Shown here: piece after piece, positions 52,330 to 61,419 of the stretch | How positions within the stretch are numbered: the stretch's first letter is position 1 | Layout: the number at the start of each line of letters is the position of its first letter | Assembly: GCA_017448245.1 (NCBI GenBank) | Contig: JAFSLV010000011.1 | Span: forward strand, 1 to 64,000 | Source of the DNA: Lachnospiraceae bacterium | GTDB lineage: Bacteria; Bacillota; Clostridia; Lachnospirales; Lachnospiraceae | Direction: 5' to 3' | DNA length: 64,000 bases | Notes under the pieces: model-generated | The model's input: the letters and a program-made list of their open reading frames with translations, nothing else | What the model was told of the DNA's origin: nothing | The model's database searches: none | Translations under genes and position numbers: made by a program

Positions 52330-53508
52330 ATGAAAGAACTTGCTTTAAAATACGGATGCAATCCCAACCAGAAGCCTTCGCGCGTATATATGGAGAACAA
52401 CGGGGAGCTGCCCTTTACGGCACTGAATGGCACGCCCGGCTTTATCAATCTGCTCGATGCGCTCAATGCGTGGCAGCTCGTCAAAAGCGCAAAGGAAGCG
52501 TGCGGCACGGTCTGTGCGACGTCCTTCAAGCATGTATCTCCCGCGGGGGCGGCCCTCGGGCTTCCGCTCTCCGGCATCGAAAGAAAGATGTATCACATCG
52601 AAGAGGACGCGGAGCTTTCGCCGCTTGCCTGCGCCTATGCCAAGGCAAGGGGAGCGGACCGCATGAGCAGCTTCGGCGATTTTATCGCGCTCTCCGACGT
52701 CTGTGACGTTTCGACCGCACGGCTCATTCAGCCGGAGGTATCGGACGGCGTGATCGCCCCGGGCTACGAGGAGGAGGCACTCGCCATCCTCAAACAAAAA
52801 AAGAAGGGCGCCTACTGTGTGCTCGAGATCGATCCCTCCTACAAGCCGGATCCGGTCGAGCGAAAGCAGGTCTTCGGCGTTACCTTTGAACAGGGCTACA
52901 ATGATTTCCGGATCGACGAGGCGCTCCTTGCAAACATCGTGACCAAAAACAGGAATCTTCCCGACGCGGCCAGGAGGGATCTGATTCTTTCGCTCATCAC
53001 ACTCAAATACACGCAGTCCAATTCCGTCTGCTACGTCAGGGAAGGGCAGGCGATCGGCGTCGGCGCGGGGCAGCAGTCGCGTATCCACTGCACAAGGCTT
53101 GCCGGAAATAAGGCCGACAACTTCCTGCTGCGCCGGCATGAAAAGGTATTGTCGCTGCCGTTCAGGGAAGAAGTCAGACGGCAGGACAGGGACAACGCGA
53201 TCGATCTCTACATCGGACCGGAAGCGGAGGACGTGCTTGCGGACGGCAGATGGGAGGCACTCTTTACCGAAAGACCCGCGCCCTTTACGGAGGACGAAAA
53301 GAAGGCGCATCTTTCGGGATTTACGGGACTCGCCCTCGGCTCCGATGCCTTTTTCCCTTTCGGCGACAATATCGAGCGCGCGGCGAGATCCGGCGTCAGC
53401 TATGTCGCACAGCCCGGCGGCAGTGTCCGGGACGACAACGTGATCGAAGCCTGCGATGCGCATGACATGGTGATGTGCTTTACGGGTATGCGTCTGTTCC
53501 ACCATTAA
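52330..53508 (+). CDS. purH: AICAR transformylase (PurH transformylase domain only)
   Basis: The 392-aa protein carries only the formyltransferase half of PurH, transferring a formyl group from 10-formyl-THF to AICAR. The diagnostic TSFKHVSPAGAALGLPLS holds the catalytic Lys-His pair, and AQPGGSVRDDNVIEACDAHD the C-terminal signature. The N-terminal MGS-like cyclohydrolase domain is absent, matching the separate PurO-like gene just upstream. AAAGGAGA precedes the ATG. addB starts 3 bases after its stop. Confidence 0.93.
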   Translation: MKELALKYGCNPNQKPSRVYMENNGELPFTALNGTPGFINLLDALNAWQLVKSAKEACGTVCATSFKHVSPAGAALGLPLSGIERKMYHIEEDAELSPLACAYAKARGADRMSSFGDFIALSDVCDVSTARLIQPEVSDGVIAPGYEEEALAILKQKKKGAYCVLEIDPSYKPDPVERKQVFGVTFEQGYNDFRIDEALLANIVTKNRNLPDAARRDLILSLITLKYTQSNSVCYVREGQAIGVGAGQQSRIHCTRLAGNKADNFLLRRHEKVLSLPFREEVRRQDRDNAIDLYIGPEAEDVLADGRWEALFTERPAPFTEDEKKAHLSGFTGLALGSDAFFPFGDNIERAARSGVSYVAQPGGSVRDDNVIEACDAHDMVMCFTGMRLFHH

Positions 53509-53511
53509 AGA

Positions 53512-56500
53512 ATGCTCCGGTTTGTCTTCGGCGCTTCGGGCGCCGGAAAATCGCACACGGTCTACCGGGAGATCATCGAACGCAGCCGCAGGGAGCCGGA
53601 CAAAAACTTTCTGATTCTTGTACCGGACCAGTTTACGATGCAGACACAGCGCGAGGTCGTTGCGATGCATCCCGACAAAGGCATCATGAACATCGATGTC
53701 CTTAGTTTTTCGCGTCTGATGCATCGCGTGTTCGGGGAGACATTTTATCCCAAAGAGCAGACACTCGATGATCTCGGAAAGACCCTGGTTCTGATGCATA
53801 CGGCGGCCCGCATGAAGGAGGCGCTGCCGGTGCTGTCCTCCGGCATGCAAAAGCCGGGCTTTGTCGACGAGGTCAAATCGACGATCTCGGAGCTCATGCA
53901 ATATGACATCCCGCCCGCCATGCTCACGCAGCTCATCGAAAAGACAAAAGAACGACAGGCACTCAGCTTAAAGCTCACCGATCTGCAAAAGCTATATCAG
54001 GGTTTTCTTGATGAGATGCGTGAGCGTTTTGTCACACCGGAGGAGCTGATGGGTGTGTGTGCCGCACGAGTGCCCGGCTGTACGCTGCTGAAGGGGGCGG
54101 TGGTGTGTCTCGACGGATTTACGGGATTCACGCCGATCCAGTACCGGCTGCTCCGGGCGGTCTATGCCGCCGCGGAGGAGGTCATCGTGACGCTGACAGC
54201 GGCATGCGGAGGCGGAAAAGAAGCTGCTCCCGTACAGGAGGAGCTCTTTGCGCTGAGCAAAAAAACCGCACATGATTTTGCATATCACATGTATCTCGAA
54301 GAGCAGTCGAAAGACCCGCGCTATATGCCGTCCTTTGAAGCCTGGGAAGAGGCGCGCAGGAAAGAGGGACGCGATATTTTTCTTACGGGCGATCCCGTAA
54401 GGCGCTTAAAGGACAATCCCGCGCTCGCCCATCTCGAGCGGTATCTTTTCCGCCGGATCCCCCGGGCGTATGAAGAGGATACCGACCGGATCCGTCTGTA
54501 CACGGCGACCACCGCGGGAGAGGAGGTACGGCAGACCTTCCGCGGGATCCGCGCCATGATGCGCGAGGATGCGACGCTTCTGTACAGGGACTTTGCCGTG
54601 ATCCTGGCCTCCCCCGAAGAGTATGAAGATGCTCTCGCAAAGTCCGCAAAGGATTTCGGCATTCCGGTCTATCAGGACCGCACCGGCTCCGTCCTGCGCA
54701 ATCCTCTGACCGAATACCTGATCAGCGCAACGGAGGTCGTGCGTACCGGCTATGCGCAGGCCGCCGTTTTCCAGTTTCTCAAAAGCGGCCTCGTCGATAT
54801 CGATGCGGCCGATTGCGATCTGCTCGAGCGCTATGCGGAGACGTATCATATCCGCGGCAAAAAAGCATGGAATGAGCCGTTTCTGAAGCCCTTCCGCGAC
54901 CGGTTTCACCGTTCCGAAGAGGAGCTTCTTATGCTGACACGGCGCGTGGAGCAGGCGAGGGCTTCCTTTGCGGCGCGCATGGAACTGCTTGCGGATGCGT
55001 CTTCCGGAAAAAGAACCGTCCGCGATCTCGTTACGGCACTCTTCCGGATGACGGAAGCGGACCGTGTGGAAGACAAGCTGCACGCGATGGCGGATATGCT
55101 CGAGGAAAGGGGCGATCCTTCGCTTGCGATGCAGTACCGGCAGATCATGCAAAAAACCGTCACCCTCTTTGATGCGCTGGTGGCGCTTCTCGGGGATGAG
55201 ACGACGGAGCTGAAGACATTTGCGGATCTCCTGGAAGCGGGATTCGGGGAGATGGTCATCGGGACGATTCCTTTGAGCATCGACCGCGTTATGATCGGCG
55301 ATCTGACGAGATCACGGCTGGGCAGGGTCAGGCATCTGTTTCTGGTCGGTGCCGGCGACTCCGTGATCCCCACGAGGGAAGCGGGCGGCGGATTTCTGAC
55401 GGAAATCGACCGGGCCTTCCTCCGGGAGATATCGCCGGAGACAGAGTTTGCGCCGTCTCCCTCGGAACTGGCCGGCAACCAGCGCCTCTATCTCTATATG
55501 ATGCTGACGAGGCCGGCGGAGACGCTTACGATTTCCTGCGCCGCGCTTTCGCCCTCCGGCGCAAGCGATCGGCCCTCCTATCTGTTTGACAGGATCCGGA
55601 CGCTCTTTCCGCGTCTTGCGGTCACGATGCCGGAGACAGATCCTCTTACCGACCAGGCGGAAACAAAGGAGGATATGGCTGCCCGTCTGGCACATATCAG
55701 CAGACAGTATGCGCAGGGTATGCTCATACCGGAAGAGGAAGACAGCTACATGGCCGCCATGGCGGGACTCGATTCCGCGCAAAAGGAACGTCTGCTGCGG
55801 GCCGCCTTCCTGCGCTACCGGCCCGCCCGCCTGGAGAAAGAACTGGCACTGCGTCTCTACGGCAGGGAAGCGGTCGGCACCATCAGCCGCCTCGAACAGT
55901 TTGCGGGATGTGCCTATGCGCATTTTCTCCGATACGGTCTGCGGCTTTCGGAGGAAGAGAGCGCGTCCTTTGAGCGGACGGATCTCGGCAATATCTATCA
56001 CGGGGTGATCGAGGCGTTTTCCGAAAGGATCGTGAGAGAGGGGATTTCCTGGCTCGACTTTACGGACGATCAGGCAAAGGAGTATGTCGAAAGCGCGCTC
56101 CAAAGTGTCGCCGCCTCCTACCGCGGCGCGGGGCTGTGGGAAAATGAAAGAACCCTCGCACAGATGCGCCGGATCGCGAGGATCCTGACGCGCACGGTAA
56201 AGACGCTGCGCTATCAGCTGCAAAAGGGAGAGTTTCTTCCGGAACGGGCGGAGGCACCCTTTGAGGAAGAGATCCGGACCGGAGAGGGGAGTCTGAAACT
56301 CTTCGGGCGGATCGACCGCATCGACCTGTGCCGGGAAGAAGGAAAGTGTTATGTCAAGGTCCTGGATTTCAAATCCGGCAGACGCGATTTTGACATCTCC
56401 TCCATGTACTACGGACTGCAGCTGCAGCTCGTACTGTATATGGACGGCGCAAAACAGATTGCAAAGGAGGCATATCCGGAGTCGGACGTTCTGCCCGCCG

Positions 56501-57024
56501 CACTTCTGTATTACCGCGTGAGCGATCCCGTGATCGACCGCAAGGAGCTGAAGGAGGGAACGGACGCAGAGAGAGAGTCGCTTTTGTACCGGAAGCTGCG
56601 CACGAGCGGCATAGTCAGCAGCGAGGGAGACGCGATCCGCCTGCTCGACCGGGATTGCAAAGGCACGTCCGACGTGATTCCCGTGGGACGCACAAAGACG
56701 GGAACCTTTACCGCGGCCTCACAGGTGCTTGCGGAACAGGAATTTGAAACGATCACGCGGCATGCAAGAAGCATCAGTGTCGCCATGGGAGAGGAGATCC
56801 TTTCCGGGGAGATCGCATGCAATCCCGCAAGACTCGGGGAAAGAGACAGCTGCACCTGGTGTCCGTTCGGTGCGGTCTGCGGCTTTGACGAGAGGATCCC
56901 GGGGTTTGCCGCACGTGAGTTGCAACAACTCGAAACGCAAGAGGCCATTGCAATGATGAAGGAGAATGCGTCCAAAGAAACAGGCAACAGACAATCAGCA
57001 CAAGCGGGAGGGAAAGACACATGA
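53512..57024 (+). CDS. addB: ATP-dependent nuclease subunit AddB
   Basis: The 1170-aa protein is the AddB subunit of the AddAB helicase-nuclease that processes double-strand breaks for RecA. Walker A is GASGAGKS (residues 8-15). The C-terminal nuclease has VLDFKSGRRDFD, and the iron-sulfur cysteines appear as FAGCAYAHFLRYG (about 802) and CTWCPFGAVC (about 1117-1126). No ribosome site of note precedes the ATG, which lies 3 bases after the purH stop, so it is coupled. Its end overlaps an SGNH hydrolase gene by 4 bases (ATGA). Confidence 0.95.
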   Translation: MLRFVFGASGAGKSHTVYREIIERSRREPDKNFLILVPDQFTMQTQREVVAMHPDKGIMNIDVLSFSRLMHRVFGETFYPKEQTLDDLGKTLVLMHTAARMKEALPVLSSGMQKPGFVDEVKSTISELMQYDIPPAMLTQLIEKTKERQALSLKLTDLQKLYQGFLDEMRERFVTPEELMGVCAARVPGCTLLKGAVVCLDGFTGFTPIQYRLLRAVYAAAEEVIVTLTAACGGGKEAAPVQEELFALSKKTAHDFAYHMYLEEQSKDPRYMPSFEAWEEARRKEGRDIFLTGDPVRRLKDNPALAHLERYLFRRIPRAYEEDTDRIRLYTATTAGEEVRQTFRGIRAMMREDATLLYRDFAVILASPEEYEDALAKSAKDFGIPVYQDRTGSVLRNPLTEYLISATEVVRTGYAQAAVFQFLKSGLVDIDAADCDLLERYAETYHIRGKKAWNEPFLKPFRDRFHRSEEELLMLTRRVEQARASFAARMELLADASSGKRTVRDLVTALFRMTEADRVEDKLHAMADMLEERGDPSLAMQYRQIMQKTVTLFDALVALLGDETTELKTFADLLEAGFGEMVIGTIPLSIDRVMIGDLTRSRLGRVRHLFLVGAGDSVIPTREAGGGFLTEIDRAFLREISPETEFAPSPSELAGNQRLYLYMMLTRPAETLTISCAALSPSGASDRPSYLFDRIRTLFPRLAVTMPETDPLTDQAETKEDMAARLAHISRQYAQGMLIPEEEDSYMAAMAGLDSAQKERLLRAAFLRYRPARLEKELALRLYGREAVGTISRLEQFAGCAYAHFLRYGLRLSEEESASFERTDLGNIYHGVIEAFSERIVREGISWLDFTDDQAKEYVESALQSVAASYRGAGLWENERTLAQMRRIARILTRTVKTLRYQLQKGEFLPERAEAPFEEEIRTGEGSLKLFGRIDRIDLCREEGKCYVKVLDFKSGRRDFDISSMYYGLQLQLVLYMDGAKQIAKEAYPESDVLPAALLYYRVSDPVIDRKELKEGTDAERESLLYRKLRTSGIVSSEGDAIRLLDRDCKGTSDVIPVGRTKTGTFTAASQVLAEQEFETITRHARSISVAMGEEILSGEIACNPARLGERDSCTWCPFGAVCGFDERIPGFAARELQQLETQEAIAMMKENASKETGNRQSAQAGGKDT

Positions 57025-57680
57025 AACGCGCTTACTTCTACGGTGATTCGCTGACCTACGGTTTTGATCCGCGCGGCTTTTATGAATCGCGCTATCCGGA
57101 ATCCGTCCGTTGGACGGATGTACTGCAGAGGCGTCTCGTCGGCAAGTGGGACATCGTCGTCGATGCCGCAAACGGGAGAGAGATTCCCAATGCCGCCTAC
57201 GAGGTCGAGCACGCACGCAACACGATCATCTCGCATACGCCCTTTGACGTGTTCTGCGTGATGCTCGGGACCAACGACTATCTCAACATGTACCAGCCGG
57301 ATGTCGTGGAGGTCACCGGACGCATGAAGCGTTTTCTGGAGGATATCAAAGCGCAGGCACCGGTGCAGATGTGCGGCTCGCAGATCATCCTGCTTGCGCC
57401 GCCCATGATCCACACATTGCAGGATGAGTTTTACGCCAAGTATGACACGACCAACGGACTGTTTGTCCGTGCGTACGGTGCGCTTGCAGCGCATCTGGGC
57501 GTGATGTTTTATGATACGACACAGTGGGGACTGACACCGGCCTTTGACGGCGTGCATCTGTCGGAGGAAGCCAATCTGCCCTTTGCCGATCACATGGAGG
57601 AGATCCTCGAGCAGATCGGGCTCGAGCGGGACATGGAGATGGCGGGAAGCGGACTCCTCGGGATGCAGGGAGACATGTGA
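57021..57680 (+). CDS. SGNH/GDSL hydrolase inserted in the addBA operon
   Basis: The 219-aa protein has the SGNH blocks GDSLTYGFDP (catalytic Ser, about residue 9), NGREIPNAA, LGTNDY (Asn) and DGVHLSEEANLPFADH (Asp/His). These enzymes are esterases, lipases or deacetylases. No signal peptide is present, so it is cytoplasmic. It overlaps addB by 4 bases and is followed directly by the addA GTG, so its synthesis is coupled to both. Its link to DNA repair is unknown. Confidence 0.9.
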   Translation: MKRAYFYGDSLTYGFDPRGFYESRYPESVRWTDVLQRRLVGKWDIVVDAANGREIPNAAYEVEHARNTIISHTPFDVFCVMLGTNDYLNMYQPDVVEVTGRMKRFLEDIKAQAPVQMCGSQIILLAPPMIHTLQDEFYAKYDTTNGLFVRAYGALAAHLGVMFYDTTQWGLTPAFDGVHLSEEANLPFADHMEEILEQIGLERDMEMAGSGLLGMQGDM

Positions 57681-60600
57681 GTGACCTTTACTGAGGAACA
57701 ACAAAGCGTCATCGACGCGAGGGATGCGGATCTTCTGGTTTCCGCGGCTGCCGGGAGCGGCAAGACCGCCGTTCTGATCGAACGCATCTTTCAGCGGATC
57801 ACCAAAGACCGCGTGGATGTCGACCGTCTGCTCGTCGTGACATTTACGAGGGCGGCGGCCGCGCAGATGAAGGAACGCATCCGGCGCAGGATCGACGAGG
57901 CGCTGCTCGCGGATCCTTCCGATGAAATACTCCGCAGGCAGGAGCTGTTGCTTCCGCACGCACCGATCATGACGATCGACGCGTTCTGCCAGGACGTCAT
58001 CCGCAATCATTTTACCGCGATCGATATCGATCCGCAGATGCGCGTGCTCGACGACGGTGAGCGCAGACTCCTGATGCAGGACGTGACGGAAGCGGTGATG
58101 GACGCGTGTTATGAAGAAAAGGATCCCGCCTTTTTGCACATGACGGACTGCTACATCAGCGGGGTGGAGGATACGCCGCTGACCGCAATGATCCACGATC
58201 TCTTTGCGAAGGCGATGAGCAAGACCGATCCGGAAGCATGGCTTCTTGCGCAGATCGGAGAGGAAGAAGACAGCGAAGAGGCATTCGGTGAGCGCTTTGA
58301 GGTCGCGTTTGTCTTAAAGGAGACCGCGCACATGCTGCGCGAAGCGCAGGCGATGTGTGAATCGGCCATTGAGATATGTCTGATGCCTGATGGTCCCGCC
58401 CCCTATGAGGAGACGCTGAAGTCCGATATCCGTAAGATCAGGGAAGCGGCGGCAAAGTGCAAAGGCGCATCCTATGATACCGTGCGGGAGGTTCTGCTGG
58501 GCATCCGGTGGGACAGGCTCAGGCCGGTCAGGTCTTCCGATGACACGGACCCCGCGCTGCAGCAGGCGGCAAGAGATCTGCGCGATGACATGAAGGGCAT
58601 GGTCGCGTCCTTTATCGCTTCCTTTTTTACGGAGCCGCTTTCCGAGGTCATGCGGCAATCGCACACGGGAGAAAAAGCCTATCATACGCTGATACGCACG
58701 ACACTGCGCTTCATGGAAGCGTTTGCGCTTGCCAAGGCGGAAAAAAACGTGATCGACTTTCATGACATGGAGCATCTGGCACTTTCGATTCTTCTTGAAA
58801 AAAAAGAAGAGGACGGGGTGGTGCGTTATGTGCCTTCGGACGTTGCCAGAGAATACCGTACCCACTTTGCGGAGGTGATGGTCGACGAGTATCAGGATTC
58901 CAACCCGGTGCAGGAGATGATCGTTTGTGCGATCTGCGGTGTCTTTGATACACAGGGGGGGAGGATCCCCCGCTTTATGGTGGGTGATGTCAAGCAGTCG
59001 ATCTACCGCTTCCGGATGGCGAGACCGGAGCTCTTTACGGAAAAGATGTCTTCTTTTTCAAAGGACAAAAAGGCCGCGGAGCGGCGCATCGATCTGCATG
59101 TCAATTTCCGCTCGCGGCCGCAGGTGCTTGCGGGCGTGAATGCGGTATTTCGGGGGCTGATGGGACAGGACCTCGGCGGCATCGATTACGACGAGGACGC
59201 GCATCTGGTGCCGGGGCCGCTCTATGACGGAGATCATGAGGACGGCACATCGTCCAATGTCACCGGGCGGGATGCCTACCGCACGGAACTGATCATCGGT
59301 GAAAAAAAAGAGGATGATGTCACGGATGAGGCGCTGCTGTGCGCGGTACGGATCCGTTCGCTCATTGAGACACTGCAGGTAAGGGATGAAGAAACGGGAC
59401 GTCTGCGTCCTTTGCGCTACGGGGATATCGCCGTTCTGATGCGCGCGCAGGCGGGGAGAGACGATACCTTCCGGCGCGTGTTTGAAGCACAGGGGATTCC
59501 CGTCTATGTCGAGAGCCGCACCGGCTACTTTGACGCATGGGAAGTGCAGATCATGCTGGACGCGCTGTCCGTGCTGCATAATCCGCTGCAGGATGTCAAG
59601 CTCTGCGCCGTCATGCATTCGGTAATCGGAGGGTTTGAGGACGACGATCTGGCGCGCATCCGTGCGGAGGCAATGGAGCAGGGAGGCCCGGACTGGATGT
59701 ATACGCTCGTACAGCGCATGGCGGACAAGGGGACGGACGATCCGCTGTCTGTCAAATGCGCTTCCTTTATCTCTTTGATCGGGGATCTCCGCAGACGGCT
59801 GCCCTCGATGCCCGTACATGAGCTGATCTCGGAGCTCGGGACGAAGAGCGGCTTCTTTTCCTTTATCTCTGCCATGCCCGGCGGGGAGCGGCGCATGGCC
59901 AATATCACGGCTCTTATGGAAAAGGCAAGAGCCTTTGAAAAGACCAGCTACCGCGGTCTTGCGCGTTTTATCGGTTATATCGAGGCATTAAAGAAGTACC
60001 GGATCGATGAGGGAGAGGCCAATCTCCTCGATGAGAGAGCGGATGTCGTACGCATCATGAGCATCCATAAGAGCAAGGGACTCGAATTTGGCGTGGTCTT
60101 TGTCACGGGTCTTTCCAAAAAGATCAACCGGCAGGATGCGCAGGGAGAGCTCGTCATCGACGACGATTTCGGAGGCGCATCGATGTTTCACGATCCTGAG
60201 CTGCGTCTGCGCATGACCACGCTCAGGCGCAGTGTTCTCGCCCATAAGGTGACAAGCGATCTGCTCGGAGAGGAGCTCAGGATCCTCTATGTGGCGATGA
60301 CGAGAGCCAGGGAAAAGCTGATCCTCACGGCAGTGTCGCCGGATATTGCCAGGGAAGAGGCAAGGTTTTACACGCCTGCCCCCGAAACGGACGGTTGTAT
60401 CTCCTATATGGCAAGACGCGATGCACAACAGGCTCTTGTCTGGCTCCGGCAGGTCCGGGCCCATATCCGGGAGAGTGTCGATCTCTCCTTTATCGGCTTT
60501 GAGTCGCTGATGCAGGCCCTGGAGACGCAAAGGGAGGATGCGCTTGACCGTTATACCGCGCTGACGCAAAACCGGCTGACCGGGCGGCAGCGTTCGCTGC

Positions 60601-61361
60601 AGGAAGGATTTGAATCGCGGTTTACCTACACCTATGCCCATCCCGCCTACGCACATTTCTTTGCAAAAACAACCGTTACCGAATTAAAAGAAGCGGCTCT
60701 TGACGAAGGAACGGAGGAGACGGCCCTCCATCCGTACCGCGCGCGGGAAGCGAAAGCGGAGTTGCCGCACTTTCTCTCCGGACATTCCGACGCGGATGAG
60801 ACGGCCGCGGACGGCGCAAGACGCGGTACGCTCTATCACCGGGTGATGGAGCGCTTACCCGCGCAGATACTGGGATGCGAGGCGCCGGAAGAAAAATTGA
60901 CCGAGATGGTCGACGCATATATGCGGGGAGAAATCCAAAAAGGATACCTGGAGGAGGAGACGTTGCGGCTGGTTGCTCCTGAAGATATCGCGCGTTTTCT
61001 TATGAGTCCGGTCGCGGCCCGCATGCGGCGTGCGCTGGGAGCGGATCATCTCTACAGGGAGCGGCAGTTTATGATCGGACTGCCTGCGCGTACCATCGAC
61101 GAGACGCTGCCCGAGGAGGAGATGACGCTGGTGCAGGGCGTGATCGACTGTTATTTTATGGAGGAGGACGGGCTGGTGATCCTGGATTACAAGACGGATC
61201 GTGTGCGGGAGGCGGAAGAGCTCCGGCGTCGTTACGAAACACAGCTTGCGTATTATGCCAAAGCGCTCACGCGGCTGACCGGCTGTAAGGTCAGGGAATG
61301 TCTGATTTATTCCTTTGCCCTGCAGGAGGAAATTGTCTGCGATATTCACACAAAAGTCTGA
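57681..61361 (+). CDS. addA: ATP-dependent helicase/nuclease subunit AddA
   Basis: The 1226-aa UvrD/RecB-type helicase-nuclease has Walker A AAAGSGKT (about 17-24), motif II VDEYQDSNPVQ (about 395), motif VI region LRILYVAMTRAREKLILT and the C-terminal nuclease LVILDYKTDRV. With AddB it unwinds and cuts ends until a recognition site is met. It starts from GTG immediately after the SGNH hydrolase stop. Confidence 0.96.
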   Translation: MTFTEEQQSVIDARDADLLVSAAAGSGKTAVLIERIFQRITKDRVDVDRLLVVTFTRAAAAQMKERIRRRIDEALLADPSDEILRRQELLLPHAPIMTIDAFCQDVIRNHFTAIDIDPQMRVLDDGERRLLMQDVTEAVMDACYEEKDPAFLHMTDCYISGVEDTPLTAMIHDLFAKAMSKTDPEAWLLAQIGEEEDSEEAFGERFEVAFVLKETAHMLREAQAMCESAIEICLMPDGPAPYEETLKSDIRKIREAAAKCKGASYDTVREVLLGIRWDRLRPVRSSDDTDPALQQAARDLRDDMKGMVASFIASFFTEPLSEVMRQSHTGEKAYHTLIRTTLRFMEAFALAKAEKNVIDFHDMEHLALSILLEKKEEDGVVRYVPSDVAREYRTHFAEVMVDEYQDSNPVQEMIVCAICGVFDTQGGRIPRFMVGDVKQSIYRFRMARPELFTEKMSSFSKDKKAAERRIDLHVNFRSRPQVLAGVNAVFRGLMGQDLGGIDYDEDAHLVPGPLYDGDHEDGTSSNVTGRDAYRTELIIGEKKEDDVTDEALLCAVRIRSLIETLQVRDEETGRLRPLRYGDIAVLMRAQAGRDDTFRRVFEAQGIPVYVESRTGYFDAWEVQIMLDALSVLHNPLQDVKLCAVMHSVIGGFEDDDLARIRAEAMEQGGPDWMYTLVQRMADKGTDDPLSVKCASFISLIGDLRRRLPSMPVHELISELGTKSGFFSFISAMPGGERRMANITALMEKARAFEKTSYRGLARFIGYIEALKKYRIDEGEANLLDERADVVRIMSIHKSKGLEFGVVFVTGLSKKINRQDAQGELVIDDDFGGASMFHDPELRLRMTTLRRSVLAHKVTSDLLGEELRILYVAMTRAREKLILTAVSPDIAREEARFYTPAPETDGCISYMARRDAQQALVWLRQVRAHIRESVDLSFIGFESLMQALETQREDALDRYTALTQNRLTGRQRSLQEGFESRFTYTYAHPAYAHFFAKTTVTELKEAALDEGTEETALHPYRAREAKAELPHFLSGHSDADETAADGARRGTLYHRVMERLPAQILGCEAPEEKLTEMVDAYMRGEIQKGYLEEETLRLVAPEDIARFLMSPVAARMRRALGADHLYRERQFMIGLPARTIDETLPEEEMTLVQGVIDCYFMEEDGLVILDYKTDRVREAEELRRRYETQLAYYAKALTRLTGCKVRECLIYSFALQEEIVCDIHTKV

Positions 61362-61419
61362 AAGTATGATAAGATAGTGGAGCCGGTATGGGACAAAATG
61401 CAAAGGGGAGCATTTTGAA

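Noticed and set aside
52345-53901. 518-codon minus-strand frame
   Set aside because: It is antisense to purH and the start of addB, both well supported.
56511-58196. 561-codon minus-strand frame
   Set aside because: It crosses addB, the SGNH gene and addA on the opposite strand, all of which have clear motifs.
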